64,000 bases of DNA from positions 558,001 to 622,000 of the forward strand of contig OX044367.1 in the NCBI GenBank assembly GCA_943846785.1, in the 5' to 3' direction. The stretch comes from SCGC-AAA076-P13 sp905478035. GTDB lineage: Bacteria > Pseudomonadota > Gammaproteobacteria > Magnimaribacterales > D2472. Of this stretch, positions 1 to 9,513 are shown piece after piece. The notes beneath the pieces were generated by a model. That model was given only the letters and a program-made list of their open reading frames with translations. It searched no databases and had not been told where the DNA came from. Position 1 is the stretch's first letter. Each line of letters begins with the position of its first letter. The position numbers and the translations under genes were made by a program.

Positions 1-1719
1 GGCAATTTTTTCCTGCATAAGGTTCGAGGTTCTTTTTTCTACCAATTCGTCTTGAGATATCCCATAAATTAGATCTAATGGATCAATAACATTCCCTTTT
101 GATTTCGACATTTTCTGACCATTCTCATCTCTAATAAGGCCAGTCACATATACATCTTTAAATGGAATTTGATCTGTAAACTCTAGACTCATCATCATCA
201 TTCTGGCCACCCAGAAAAAAATAATATCAAAACCAGTTACCAGCAATGAGGTTGGAAAGTGTTTTTTAAAATCATTGGTTTCATTGGGCCAGCCCATTGA
301 TGCAAAAGGCCATAAACTTGAAGAGAACCACGTATCAAGAACATCATCATCTTGATTAAGTTCTCTAGTATCTAAATTATATTGAGTTCTGACTTCCTCT
401 TCATTATGACCAACATAAACATTACCTTCACTGTCATACCAGGCAGGTATTCTATGGCCCCACCATATCTGCCTACTAATACACCAGTCTTGTATGTTAT
501 CCATCCAATTAAAATATGTCTTATCCCAGTTTTGAGGATGAAATTTAATGTCACCGTTATTTACAGCCTCATTAGCTCTTGCTGCCATCTCAGATGTTTT
601 TACATACCATTGATGACTCAATTTAGGCTCTATAACAACATTGGATCTTTCGCCTCTAGGGACGCTGATATGATATTTTTCTTCTTTTTCTAATAGAGAT
701 AGCTCACTCAATTTTTCTATAACAAGTTTTCTTACTTTAAACCGGTCAAGGTTATTAAAAGGTGCGGGTACATTATCATTTGACCAAGCATCATCATTGA
801 ATATATTTATAGGTTCAAAATCGCTGCCAGTTTCAGAGGTTTTAACCCGGCCATTTACTTCATGTAATGAATATTTTTTGCCAATTTCATAATCATTAAA
901 GTCATGACCAGGCGTTATTTTTAGACAACCAGTCCCAAATTCCATATCTACATACTCATCAGCCAGTATAGGAATTTTTCTTCCCACAAAGGGTAAAACA
1001 ATATTCTTACCAATTAACTTTTTGTATCTTTCATCATTTGGGTTAACTGCAATTGCCATATCGCCAAACATTGTTTCAGGTCTTGTAGTGGCAACTGTAA
1101 TAAAGTCATCAGTTCCTTCAATTGGATACTTGATATGCCATAATAATCCGTCTTTTTCTTGCCTTATGACTTCTAAATCAGAAACAGCTGTTTTAAGTGA
1201 TGGGTCCCAATTAACAAGCCTATAGCCTCTATAAATTTTGCCTTTTCTATGCAGTTCTACAAATGCTTTAATAACAGCTTCATTAAAACCATCATCGAGT
1301 GTAAAGCGATACTTATCCCAATCTACAGTACTTCCTAGTCTTTTAATTTGTGAGGTAATTTTTTCTTCTGAGTAATTTTTCCAATCCCAAACTTCTTCAA
1401 GAAATTTTTCCCTACCAAGATCTTTTCTTGTAATTTCTTTCTTAGCTAGATTATTTTCAACAAGCATCTGAGTTGCAATTCCAGCATGATCACTTCCTAC
1501 TTGCCAATAGGCATCTTTTCCTGCCATATGGTTATATCTTGTATAGAAATCCATAATAGCGTATTGAAAACTATGCCCCATATGCAGTGTACCAGTAACA
1601 TTTGGAGGAGGAATGACTTGAGAGAAAGACTCGCTTGAGTCTGTATTAGTTACCTTTCTCTGAGACCAAATTTTTACCCACTTTTCTTCTATATCTGTAG
1701 GGAAGTACTGTTTATCCAT
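1..1719 (-). CDS. valS: Valine--tRNA ligase, C-terminal part beyond window
   Basis: Class I aminoacyl-tRNA synthetase that charges tRNA-Val. The reading frame is open from an ATG at 1719 to the first base of the window (573 codons), so the anticodon-binding and C-terminal coiled-coil parts are missing here. Directly visible are the N-terminal PPPNVTGTLHMGH, with the HIGH-type signature as HMGH, and near the window edge GQKMSKSKGNV, the KMSKS loop. Between them lies the CP1 editing region, including the TTRPETMFGD stretch typical of ValRS, and a QDWCISRQIWWGHRIP block. It lies 16 bases after pepA on the same strand, so the two are probably co-transcribed. The usual pepA-holC-valS order lacks holC here. 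Confidence 0.97.
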   Translation of the reverse strand, partial: MDKQYFPTDIEEKWVKIWSQRKVTNTDSSESFSQVIPPPNVTGTLHMGHSFQYAIMDFYTRYNHMAGKDAYWQVGSDHAGIATQMLVENNLAKKEITRKDLGREKFLEEVWDWKNYSEEKITSQIKRLGSTVDWDKYRFTLDDGFNEAVIKAFVELHRKGKIYRGYRLVNWDPSLKTAVSDLEVIRQEKDGLLWHIKYPIEGTDDFITVATTRPETMFGDMAIAVNPNDERYKKLIGKNIVLPFVGRKIPILADEYVDMEFGTGCLKITPGHDFNDYEIGKKYSLHEVNGRVKTSETGSDFEPINIFNDDAWSNDNVPAPFNNLDRFKVRKLVIEKLSELSLLEKEEKYHISVPRGERSNVVIEPKLSHQWYVKTSEMAARANEAVNNGDIKFHPQNWDKTYFNWMDNIQDWCISRQIWWGHRIPAWYDSEGNVYVGHNEEEVRTQYNLDTRELNQDDDVLDTWFSSSLWPFASMGWPNETNDFKKHFPTSLLVTGFDIIFFWVARMMMMSLEFTDQIPFKDVYVTGLIRDENGQKMSKSKGNVIDPLDLIYGISQDELVEKRTSNLMQEKIA

Positions 1720-1735
1720 ATTTTTTGGAATAGCT

Positions 1736-3253
1736 TTATTTTAATTTTTTGCTTAAAAGTAGTTCACTTAGTAACGGAACAGGTCTACCAGTTCCAGCTT
1801 TTATAGGCGAGCTATGCGATGCAGTTGCAGCAATATCTATATGAGCCCATTTGTAATCATTGGTAAACTTAGACAAGAATGCTGCAGCATGAATTGTACC
1901 TGCTTCTCTGCCTCCGCCAATATTAGCTAAATCGGCATATCTTGTTTTAGTACATGATTGATGCTCATCCCATAATGGAAGTTGCCATGCTCTATCACCA
2001 GATTCTTCTCCAGCATCTATAATCATGTCAGCAAGATGCTGATCATTTGCCATGACTCCACTAGCATGTCTTCCTAAGGCAACTACTACAGCTCCAGTAA
2101 GAGTTGCCATATCAATGACATGAGAAGGCTTGTATTTGCCTACATAAGTCAAAGCATCAGCAAGAATTAACCTGCCTTCAGCATCTGTGTTAAGGATTTC
2201 AATAGTTTGACCAGACATTGATGTAACAACGTCTCCAGGCTTGGTTGCTGTTGATGAGCACATGTTTTCAGCGCATGCCATTACACCAACAACATTAACA
2301 TTTGCATTAACTCTAGCTAAGGTGGACATCACTCCAAAAACTGTTGCTGCTCCACACATATCCCATTTCATTTCATCCATAGCTGGACTTGGTTTTATAG
2401 AAACGCCACCTGTATCAAATGTCACACCTTTGCCAACTAGGGCCACAGGTTTCTCTGAAGGTTTACCACCTTTATATTCAATTACCATCATTCTTGCAGG
2501 CTCAGCGCTTCCTCTTGAAACACTTAAAAACGAACCCATACCCATTTTTTCAAGATCTTTTTCGTTAAATGATTTAACTTTAAGTTTAGGAAAATCCTTT
2601 GTCATTGCCTTTACTTTTCTTTCAATAATTCTTGGTGTGCAATGATTGGCAGGGAGGTCTCCTAAGTATTTAGCTGTATTTACACCTTCACCAATTGCAT
2701 AACCTTTTTTTGCAGCTGCCTTTGCTTTTGTTAAAGCGGCTCCTTTAAGGCCTGATGTAACTATAGTAAGTTTTTTTACACTTGGTTTCTTTGCAGTTTT
2801 ATTTTTTGTCTCTGAGAAAATATAAACATTAGATTCCACTGTCTTAGCAATCATTTCAATGAGCCATAACTCATCTTTTCCTGAAGGAGATATTGCTCCA
2901 CTCATGATTGAAAGATCTTTGGCATTGATACTATTAGCTTTTTTTGCAATAGCTTGATATGAGCTTATCCATTTATGCATAGGCGCATTGGCATCAAGCC
3001 CTTTAACTAGCATTATATTTTCTGCTTCTATCCCATCAATTTTTGGTAAAAGAATACTACTTCCACTGTCTTTTAGATGTGATGCGATTGTCTTAGAAAT
3101 ATAAGTTTTTGAAACTTTATTTAGATCTTTAAATGCAGGATCTTTACTTGTGTCTTTGTTTATTACCATAACAAGCAAACCTGTTTTTAATGATGTTAAT
3201 GCATTTGAAGATGTATCTATTAATCCAATATTATTTAAAACTTTATATGCCAT
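1736..3253 (-). CDS. pepA: Leucyl aminopeptidase (M17 family)
   Basis: Cytosolic hexameric metallo-aminopeptidase that removes N-terminal residues; in E. coli it also binds DNA and takes part in carAB regulation and Xer recombination. The protein is 505 residues, the family's usual length. VGKGVTFDTGG at about 273-283, K287 and D298 supply metal ligands and the catalytic lysine, and NTDAEGR at 355-361 supplies Asp, Glu and the catalytic Arg. The N-terminal domain (1-160) is divergent, as is common. The ATG at 3253 follows an AGGAGAG ribosome site. It is divergent from lptF, as in most gammaproteobacteria, and is probably followed by valS in one transcript. Confidence 0.97.
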   Translation of the reverse strand: MAYKVLNNIGLIDTSSNALTSLKTGLLVMVINKDTSKDPAFKDLNKVSKTYISKTIASHLKDSGSSILLPKIDGIEAENIMLVKGLDANAPMHKWISSYQAIAKKANSINAKDLSIMSGAISPSGKDELWLIEMIAKTVESNVYIFSETKNKTAKKPSVKKLTIVTSGLKGAALTKAKAAAKKGYAIGEGVNTAKYLGDLPANHCTPRIIERKVKAMTKDFPKLKVKSFNEKDLEKMGMGSFLSVSRGSAEPARMMVIEYKGGKPSEKPVALVGKGVTFDTGGVSIKPSPAMDEMKWDMCGAATVFGVMSTLARVNANVNVVGVMACAENMCSSTATKPGDVVTSMSGQTIEILNTDAEGRLILADALTYVGKYKPSHVIDMATLTGAVVVALGRHASGVMANDQHLADMIIDAGEESGDRAWQLPLWDEHQSCTKTRYADLANIGGGREAGTIHAAAFLSKFTNDYKWAHIDIAATASHSSPIKAGTGRPVPLLSELLLSKKLK

Positions 3254-3300
3254 GTAAGCTCTCCTATTTATAGTTTTCTAGTGATAAGATATTTATTGTA

Positions 3301-4458
3301 ATGCATCATAGTTCTCAAGGCATGTATAAAAAAAATATTCTTTCAAAAAGTTTGAATATAGAGGTACTAAAAACTTCTAGTAGTATTCTAATGATCCTAT
3401 TCCTTCTTGTTGTAGGTTCTAGATTTGTTGGTTATTTTGAAAAAGCTGCAGAGGGATCAATGGATCCAGCTATTATTTTCAGTGTTATTTTTTTAAGATT
3501 CCCAGATTTTATAACATTATTAATACCTTTATCTTTTTTTCTTGGCGTATTAATTAGTATAAGTAGACTTTATGCAGAAAGAGAAATCTATGGTTATATT
3601 TCAGTTGGTCTCTCGCAGTTAGATTTAGTTAAATTCTTGTTCCCTCAAGCATTTATATACTTTTCGTTAACTTTAATCTTGAGTCTTTACATAGCACCAT
3701 ACACAAAAGCATTATCTCAAGAATTAATATCTATAGATTCTTTTGAAGAGCAAATAGAATCAATGAAACCAGATAAATTATATGTGTTAGAAGGTGGCAG
3801 GGCTTTCATCTATGCAAAAGACGTAAATGAAGATGTGTTATCAGAAATAAAACTACTCACATCTGACGAAAATGGATCTAGTTTGGTAGTTGCTGATCAA
3901 CTCCAGATTTCTAAAAATAAAAGCAAATTAAAATTAAATTTTAAAGATGGAATTTTTTACAAAGGAGTTTTTTCAGATCAAAAACAATTGACTTCTTCAT
4001 TTAAAAGTTTTATTTCTCCAATTGAAAGAGATATGAACAGAGTGGAGGGGCTTAATATGTCAAAAATTTTTGATTATTCTGATTTATCTGTAAAAGCTAA
4101 TTTTCATTGGAATCTTTCTATTCCGTCTACTCTTATTATTTTATTATTTTTAGGTGTTTTTATGGGCGCAGTAAAGCCTAGGCAGGGAAGATTCTCGGTA
4201 ATTCTCCCAGGAATGCTAATATATACAACATATTTAAGTCTTTTAATTCTTGGAAGAGAGTCGCTTTCATCTAATCCTAGTTCAGGTATTGGATTATGGT
4301 GGGTGCATTTAATTTTTGGCCTTCTAGCAGCCTTGTATGTTTTTAAAGATAGCCTACAAATCGCAAATACAAAAATCTTAATTTTTAGAGAACACGAATA
4401 TTTTAAATATTTAGTTGCTACGGCTTTAATTTTTATATTTATTTGGATCGTTTCATAA
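3301..4458 (+). CDS. lptF: LPS export ABC permease LptF
   Basis: Inner-membrane permease which, with LptG and the ATPase LptB, extracts lipopolysaccharide and feeds it to the Lpt bridge. The protein is 385 residues with the YjgP/YjgQ layout: transmembrane helices near 25-45, 60-85 and 105-125, a periplasmic beta-jellyroll (about 130-265), then three helices ending at the C-terminus. It sits divergent from pepA and overlaps lptG in a TAATG junction, which is the standard place for LptF. An in-frame ATG at 3322 is an alternative start. A TAAGAT box with an upstream TG lies at 3285-3290, only 10 bases before 3301, so the mRNA leader would be very short. The matching lptA and lptB are at 53.5-54.7 kb. 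Confidence 0.93.
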   Translation: MHHSSQGMYKKNILSKSLNIEVLKTSSSILMILFLLVVGSRFVGYFEKAAEGSMDPAIIFSVIFLRFPDFITLLIPLSFFLGVLISISRLYAEREIYGYISVGLSQLDLVKFLFPQAFIYFSLTLILSLYIAPYTKALSQELISIDSFEEQIESMKPDKLYVLEGGRAFIYAKDVNEDVLSEIKLLTSDENGSSLVVADQLQISKNKSKLKLNFKDGIFYKGVFSDQKQLTSSFKSFISPIERDMNRVEGLNMSKIFDYSDLSVKANFHWNLSIPSTLIILLFLGVFMGAVKPRQGRFSVILPGMLIYTTYLSLLILGRESLSSNPSSGIGLWWVHLIFGLLAALYVFKDSLQIANTKILIFREHEYFKYLVATALIFIFIWIVS

Positions 4459-5513
4459 TGAAGATATTTAATAAGTATTTAATAAAAAGATCTTTGATTA
4501 TTTCATCATTCATTTTTATTATTTTTGCTTTGCTTGATATGGTATTCAATATCATTTCTGAGCTAGAGAGCCTGACAGACAATTACACTTTCCTATCAAT
4601 ACTTAAATATTCAATTACCTCCATGCCTCACAGGTCGATTGAATTCCTTGAGGGCGCTTCTCTTCTTGGTTTTATGATAGCACTTGGAATTTCTCATCAG
4701 GAAGGAAATCTCAATGTGCTTAGATCCAATGGACAATCCCCATTAAAAATAATTTTAATAAGCACAATGGGTTCTATGATTTTAGTGCTTTCAGTTTTAA
4801 CTTTGGATGAGATGATTTTTAAAGAATTACATATGAATTCTAAGATTGAAAAAGTTTTGCTTACAGATCAACCTAAAAAAGCGCAACCAAATTCACAATG
4901 GATAATGCAAAATGACTCATTTTTGAGTTATACAAATATTATTAAAGATACTATTTTTAATGTAAGACTTATAAGACTTGATCTTGATTCAAAGAAAGTT
5001 AGATACTTTAAATCGGCACAGTCTGCAAAAATTCAAAATGGCGCGTTAGTTTTTGATGAAGGCGTGCTAATTGAAAATATTTCATCTCAGGAAAAAATAG
5101 GCAATCTTGAAAAATTCTCATTTCCTTTAGTTGCAAGTATTCCATTTTCAGATATTGATAACTTAAGAATTAGTAATATTATTCTTTATAGATCATATTT
5201 GTTGAATAGCAATCTTCAAGAAGATATTTTATTTAAGGCCCATTTAGATAAAGCTTATTATAAAAAATTATTTTACCCATTTTCAGTATTGGCAATACTA
5301 ATATTTTTTGGATCTTTTATCTTTGGTTCATTAAGAGATTCTTCTCCTGGATCAAGAATTGTTTTAGCTGTCTTGGGTGGATTTTTATATAGAATATCTC
5401 AAGATCTTTCAGCAAGTATCTTTATTTCATATAATCTTCCAATCCTAATTGGAGTAGTTATACCAGCTTGTATTTTGGTATTAATAAGCATCTACTCTTA
5501 CAAGAAAATTTAA
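4458..5513 (+). CDS. lptG: LPS export ABC permease LptG
   Basis: Second permease of the LptB2FG lipopolysaccharide exporter. From the ATG at 4458 it has 351 residues. Hydrophobic helices occur near 12-32, 55-80 and 95-115, followed by a periplasmic beta-rich segment and three C-terminal helices. The TTG at 4443 would give a longer form, but the ATG overlapping the lptF stop (TAATG) is the natural translationally coupled start. The last four bases overlap the convergent RDD gene. LptF and LptG are paralogous; the assignment rests on order (F then G) and on the second protein's fit to the YjgQ layout. Confidence 0.93.
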   Translation: MKIFNKYLIKRSLIISSFIFIIFALLDMVFNIISELESLTDNYTFLSILKYSITSMPHRSIEFLEGASLLGFMIALGISHQEGNLNVLRSNGQSPLKIILISTMGSMILVLSVLTLDEMIFKELHMNSKIEKVLLTDQPKKAQPNSQWIMQNDSFLSYTNIIKDTIFNVRLIRLDLDSKKVRYFKSAQSAKIQNGALVFDEGVLIENISSQEKIGNLEKFSFPLVASIPFSDIDNLRISNIILYRSYLLNSNLQEDILFKAHLDKAYYKKLFYPFSVLAILIFFGSFIFGSLRDSSPGSRIVLAVLGGFLYRISQDLSASIFISYNLPILIGVVIPACILVLISIYSYKKI

Positions 5514-5920
5514 ATATACTTTAGATTAGTTTTTGATAAAGAGTCACTAATAGATCTTCCATCTTTTGAAAAATAAATTTGCAATAGTGGTATGCCAGCA
5601 AAAAATACAACAAAAAGATTTGCAAGATATCTTATTGATACTTGTTTAATAGTTAGATTTTTACCATCCTCACTATAAATTTCTATTTTCCAGACGGCCA
5701 TGCCTAAAGTTTTATTTCCATGAGTCCAAAAGTAAGCGTAGAAAGACCAAGTGCTAACAAATACAATAGTTAGACCAAGCCATGGATTTAAAACTTCACC
5801 ATCATTAGCCCATAATGCTATTGATCCTACTAAAAACCATACACCTAGAAGTAAAAACAAATCATAAATTGTTGCTGCGATTCTTTTTAGCGGTGAAACC
5901 TTATGTGATTTATTTTTCAT
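5510..5920 (-). CDS. RDD family membrane protein
   Basis: Small inner-membrane protein of 136 residues in the RDD family, whose general function is not settled; some members are linked to ion or solute transport. Three hydrophobic segments are visible, near 18-38, 45-66 and 98-115. The family's N-terminal Arg and Asp residues appear as KRIAATIYDLFLL, and a GKTLGM-like element appears as GNKTLGMAVWKIEI. An RDD protein convergent with lptG is a known arrangement in Pseudomonas. A weak TACTAT -10-like box lies 6 bases before the ATG on the minus strand, within the same palindromic tract that carries the -10 of the divergent transporter. Confidence 0.85.
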   Translation of the reverse strand: MKNKSHKVSPLKRIAATIYDLFLLLGVWFLVGSIALWANDGEVLNPWLGLTIVFVSTWSFYAYFWTHGNKTLGMAVWKIEIYSEDGKNLTIKQVSIRYLANLFVVFFAGIPLLQIYFSKDGRSISDSLSKTNLKYI

Positions 5921-5961
5921 TTTGGTATAGTACTTAAAACTTTTAAAAGAATAAATAACTT

Positions 5962-7449
5962 ATGAATACTTCAATTACAGGATCATCAGAATTTCTAGGC
6001 CATCCAAAAGGTCTTTTTGTATGTTTTGCTACTGAGATGTGGGAAAGATTTTCTTACTATGGAATGAGAGCATTACTAATACTATATCTTACAAAGCATT
6101 GGGAATTTTCTGATGCTCAAAGTTATATCATTTATGGCGCATATACCTCTTTGGTATACATAATGCCAGTTTTTGGTGGGATGCTTGCAGATAGGATACT
6201 TGGCTCAAGGAAGTCAGTAACATTCGGTGCAATACTTTTAGTTTTAGGACATACAGGAATGGCCTTCGAAAGTAATGTTCAAGTATTTTATCTATCTTTG
6301 GCTCTTATAATTTCTGGAGTGGGTTTCTTGAAACCAAACATATCAACTATGGTTGGAGCTTTATATGAGGAAGGAGATCCTAGAAGAGATCCTGGATTTA
6401 CTATTTTTTACATGGGTATAAATATTGGAGCCTTCACCGCCTCTTTGCTTTGTGGCTATTTAGGTGAAACCTATGGCTGGTCATATGGCTTTGGTGCAGC
6501 TGGTATAGGAATGCTAATAGGACTAATAATTTTTTTGTGGGGTCAAAAATACCTAGATGGGCATGCAGAACCAACATCAGATTTCTATATGGAAAAGAAG
6601 TTTAATATTACTTATGAAAATTGGGCATATATTAGCGGCATATTTATGGTTATTGCATCTTGGTTGCTTATACAGAACCAAGAAATAGTTGGTAATCTTC
6701 TTGGTGGTTTTGGTGCAATCTGTATTGCTTTTTGGTTATTTTATTCATTGTCAAAATGCTCTCCAGAAGAGAGAGATAGAATGATTGTAGTTGGAATTTT
6801 AATATTGTTCTCATTAATTTTTTGGGCTCTTTTTGAACAAGCAGGATCATCTCTAAATATCCTTACTGACAGGGGAGTGGATAGAACAATCTTAGGATGG
6901 GAAGTTCCAGCTTCAATGTTTCAATCTTTAAATGCATTTTTCATATTCACTCTTGCTCCTATTTTTGCTTTCATGTGGTTAGCTCTAGCTAAAAGAAATA
7001 TAGAGCCTTCAACACCTTTGAAGTTTGCAATAGGTATTATGTTTGTAGGGATTGGGTTCCTTGTTCTTGTTTTTGGAATGAAGAGTTCATCTGGAGTTCA
7101 AACTGGAGTATTTTGGATAATGCTTTTATATCTTCTTCATACAATTGGAGAGCTATGCTTATCTCCTGTTGGTCTTTCATCTGTTACCAAGTTATCACCA
7201 AAGAGAATTGTTGGCATGATGATGGGAATGTGGTTTTTTGCATCTGCAGCAGGAAATTTTGTTGCAGGATTAATAGCAAGAGCTACTGCAAGTGATGGAA
7301 TGGCTGGTAGCGAAAATATATTCACTTTAGCTCAGAAATCAGCATTTGTAGATGTATACACAAATGTAGGACTTATAGCAGTTGCAGTAGGAATATTGTT
7401 GGCAGTCTGTACTCCTTTATTAAAGAAGGGAATGCACGGAATAAACTAA
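5962..7449 (+). CDS. Proton-dependent oligopeptide transporter (POT/PTR family)
   Basis: Major-facilitator permease importing di- and tripeptides with protons. It has 495 residues and about 12-14 transmembrane helices. The family ExxER motif is seen as EMWERFSYYGMRALLILYL at about 25-43, and a second PTR signature, FYMGINIGAF, lies near 150. The C-terminal half carries LCLSPVGLS, typical of DtpA/YdgR-type proteins. It stands alone between convergent dapE and the divergent RDD gene. A TGG-TATAGT extended -10 at 5923-5931 is its probable promoter. It suits a cell that scavenges peptides; substrate preference cannot be read from sequence. Confidence 0.93.
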   Translation: MNTSITGSSEFLGHPKGLFVCFATEMWERFSYYGMRALLILYLTKHWEFSDAQSYIIYGAYTSLVYIMPVFGGMLADRILGSRKSVTFGAILLVLGHTGMAFESNVQVFYLSLALIISGVGFLKPNISTMVGALYEEGDPRRDPGFTIFYMGINIGAFTASLLCGYLGETYGWSYGFGAAGIGMLIGLIIFLWGQKYLDGHAEPTSDFYMEKKFNITYENWAYISGIFMVIASWLLIQNQEIVGNLLGGFGAICIAFWLFYSLSKCSPEERDRMIVVGILILFSLIFWALFEQAGSSLNILTDRGVDRTILGWEVPASMFQSLNAFFIFTLAPIFAFMWLALAKRNIEPSTPLKFAIGIMFVGIGFLVLVFGMKSSSGVQTGVFWIMLLYLLHTIGELCLSPVGLSSVTKLSPKRIVGMMMGMWFFASAAGNFVAGLIARATASDGMAGSENIFTLAQKSAFVDVYTNVGLIAVAVGILLAVCTPLLKKGMHGIN

Positions 7450-8576
7450 GTTAATTTCTTATTGAGGCCTTTTAAGATATCTGTATAGATATTTTTTAAG
7501 GTCCATAACTCAGATATCTTGATATGTTCATCTATTTGGTGAATTGTTTCGTTAAGCGGTCCAAGTTCTATAATCTCTGTACCCATTTTTGCAATAAATC
7601 TTCCATCTGAAGTCCCGCCCTTTGCATTTAAATCAGGCTTGTAACCAGCAATTTTCTCAACTGATTGAACCACAATGTCTTTAAGAGTATTTTTTTCAGT
7701 TAGATATGGCAAACCGCTCAATTTCCATTCGATTTCATAGTCAATATTTAATTTTTTTAGAATTGATTCGAATTCATTTACCAATGTTTCTTGAGATGAT
7801 TCTGTTGAATATCTGAAATTAAAGAACATTTCTAGCTCTCCTGGAACAACATTCTTTGCCCCGGTACCAGAATGGATATTAGATATTTGAAAGCTAGTAG
7901 GTTGAAAAATTGCATTACCATTATCCCAAACTGTATTTTTAAGTTCCACAATTGCATCGCTTGCAGAAAAGATTGGATTTTTAACATTTTCGGGATAAGC
8001 AATATGGCCCTGTTTACCAAGAACTTTTAAACATCCACCTAAAGATCCTCTTCTTCCAATCCTTACACTATCGCCAATTTTTAAGTATGAAGTTGGCTCA
8101 CCTACAAGACATAAATCTATTTTTTCATCATTCTCAATCATCTTATCAACAATTCTATCGATAAACCCATCACAGGCATCTCCTTCTTCATTTGATGTCA
8201 ACAATACGGCAATTCTGAAATTTAGATCGGGGTTCGATGAAAAGAACTCTTCTAATGAATCTAGAAAAGCAGCTATTGATCCTTTCATATCAGCCGTACC
8301 TCTTCCATACATAAGGTCTCCCTCAATATGACCAGAAAAGGGTGGATAGCTCCAATTTTCGACCGGACCAGTAGGTACTACATCTGTATGACCTAAAAAA
8401 CAAAATAATTTACCTTTCGTTCCAAAGGTTGCATATAAATTTTCAACATTAAGGTAATCAATTCTTTCACAATCGAAATTTAATTTTTTTAATCTAGTCT
8501 CTATCAATTCAAAGCATCCCTCATCTCGAGGTGAAAGAGATTCTATTTGAATTAATTTTTGAAGAAATTCAATCAT
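7446..8576 (-). CDS. dapE: Succinyl-diaminopimelate desuccinylase
   Basis: Zinc hydrolase converting N-succinyl-LL-2,6-diaminopimelate to LL-DAP and succinate in lysine and peptidoglycan synthesis. It has 376 residues and an M20 peptidase-like fold. Visible metal-site motifs are GHTDVVPTGP (His ligand and catalytic Asp, about 68-77), YGRGTADMKG (bridging Asp), TSNEEGDACDG (catalytic Glu plus Glu ligand) and a C-terminal GTSDGRF with the late ETIHQIDE histidine. It overlaps dapD by 8 bases on the same strand, forming a dapD-dapE pair. It overlaps the end of the convergent peptide transporter by 4 bases. Confidence 0.96.
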   Translation of the reverse strand: MIEFLQKLIQIESLSPRDEGCFELIETRLKKLNFDCERIDYLNVENLYATFGTKGKLFCFLGHTDVVPTGPVENWSYPPFSGHIEGDLMYGRGTADMKGSIAAFLDSLEEFFSSNPDLNFRIAVLLTSNEEGDACDGFIDRIVDKMIENDEKIDLCLVGEPTSYLKIGDSVRIGRRGSLGGCLKVLGKQGHIAYPENVKNPIFSASDAIVELKNTVWDNGNAIFQPTSFQISNIHSGTGAKNVVPGELEMFFNFRYSTESSQETLVNEFESILKKLNIDYEIEWKLSGLPYLTEKNTLKDIVVQSVEKIAGYKPDLNAKGGTSDGRFIAKMGTEIIELGPLNETIHQIDEHIKISELWTLKNIYTDILKGLNKKLT

Positions 8577-9483
8577 TTGAATGTAGTTCCGAATTTAGTT
8601 CTACAGATGATTTATTAACTTTCGCCATAACCTTTCCAGTTAATGAATGTCTAATAAAAACAATATCAGAGCACCCTGACAAATCAGAGCCCTTGCAAAT
8701 ACCAATAGAATCTCCATTTTCATCAAACTTTTCTATTTTTGTTCCAGCTGTAATGTAAAGACCAGCTTCAATAGTGCAATTATTCCCTAGTGGTATTCCT
8801 AGGCCTGAATTAGCTCCTAATAAGCAATTTTCACCTATAGATATTTTAATATTATTTCCGCCTGACAGTGTGCCCATAGTGCTACATCCGCCACCTAAAT
8901 CTGAATTATTTCCAACAACAACACCAGCTGAAATTCTGCCTTCAATCATTGCAGTTCCAAGTGTGCCGGCATTAAAATTAACAAAACCTTCATGCATTAT
9001 TGTTGTGCCAGATCCTAAATAAGCTCCAAGTCGAACTCTGGACGTATCAGCAATCCTTACATTTTTTGGAATAATGTAATCTGTAAGAGAAGGGAACTTA
9101 TCTAAAGATCTAACATATAAATCTGTATTGTTTAATTTTGCATCATGTAATTTTTCATCTATTTCATCCGTACTAATTGGGCCTTGATTTGTCCATGCAA
9201 CATTCGGGAGTGCTGCAAACAACCCATCTAAATTAATTGAATTTGGTTTCACCAATTTATATGAAATCAGATGAAGCTTTAAATAAGCAGAACATACATC
9301 TTCCACAGGATTATCAAGATCCTCTTGACCCCAATTCAATTCAACAGTTTTCTTGTTTGAACTTACATTTTTCGTGTTGGCTATATTAATTTTTTCTTCA
9401 TCAAAATCAATTTTAGGATAATACACATCAAGAATGTCACCTGATTTAGATGTTGTAGCAAAACCTAATGCACTAATTTTCAT
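8569..9483 (-). CDS. dapD: Tetrahydrodipicolinate N-succinyltransferase
   Basis: Transfers succinyl from succinyl-CoA to tetrahydrodipicolinate, the step before succinyl-DAP formation. It has 304 residues. The N-terminus (MKISALGFATTSKSGDILD) resembles the Pseudomonas-type DapD rather than the shorter E. coli type. The C-terminal half is a left-handed beta-helix of hexapeptide repeats (about 140-270), with GAYLGSGTTIMHEGFVN and GANSGLGIPLGNNC visible. It is the first gene of a dapD-dapE pair. A perfect TATAAT lies on the minus strand with exactly 6 bases before the ATG, so the mRNA may be leaderless; no ribosome-binding site is visible. Confidence 0.95.
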   Translation of the reverse strand: MKISALGFATTSKSGDILDVYYPKIDFDEEKINIANTKNVSSNKKTVELNWGQEDLDNPVEDVCSAYLKLHLISYKLVKPNSINLDGLFAALPNVAWTNQGPISTDEIDEKLHDAKLNNTDLYVRSLDKFPSLTDYIIPKNVRIADTSRVRLGAYLGSGTTIMHEGFVNFNAGTLGTAMIEGRISAGVVVGNNSDLGGGCSTMGTLSGGNNIKISIGENCLLGANSGLGIPLGNNCTIEAGLYITAGTKIEKFDENGDSIGICKGSDLSGCSDIVFIRHSLTGKVMAKVNKSSVELNSELHSND

Positions 9484-9495
9484 GACGTTATTATA
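9484..9495 (-). promoter_or_regulatory. -10 box of dapD, leaderless spacing
   Basis: On the minus strand TATAAT occupies 9495-9490 and the dapD ATG begins at 9483, leaving 6 bases. Transcription normally starts about 6-8 bases after the -10 box, so the first base would be at or near the start codon. No good -35 is visible. Confidence 0.55.
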
Positions 9496-9513
9496 GTTTG
9501 GTAAAAGATTAAT

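Noticed and set aside
382..693. Plus-strand 103-residue ORF inside valS
   Set aside because: It is antisense to a clearly conserved valS reading frame and resembles no protein; it is a shadow.
2241..2645. Plus-strand 134-residue ORF inside pepA
   Set aside because: It is antisense to conserved catalytic motifs of pepA with no ribosome site.
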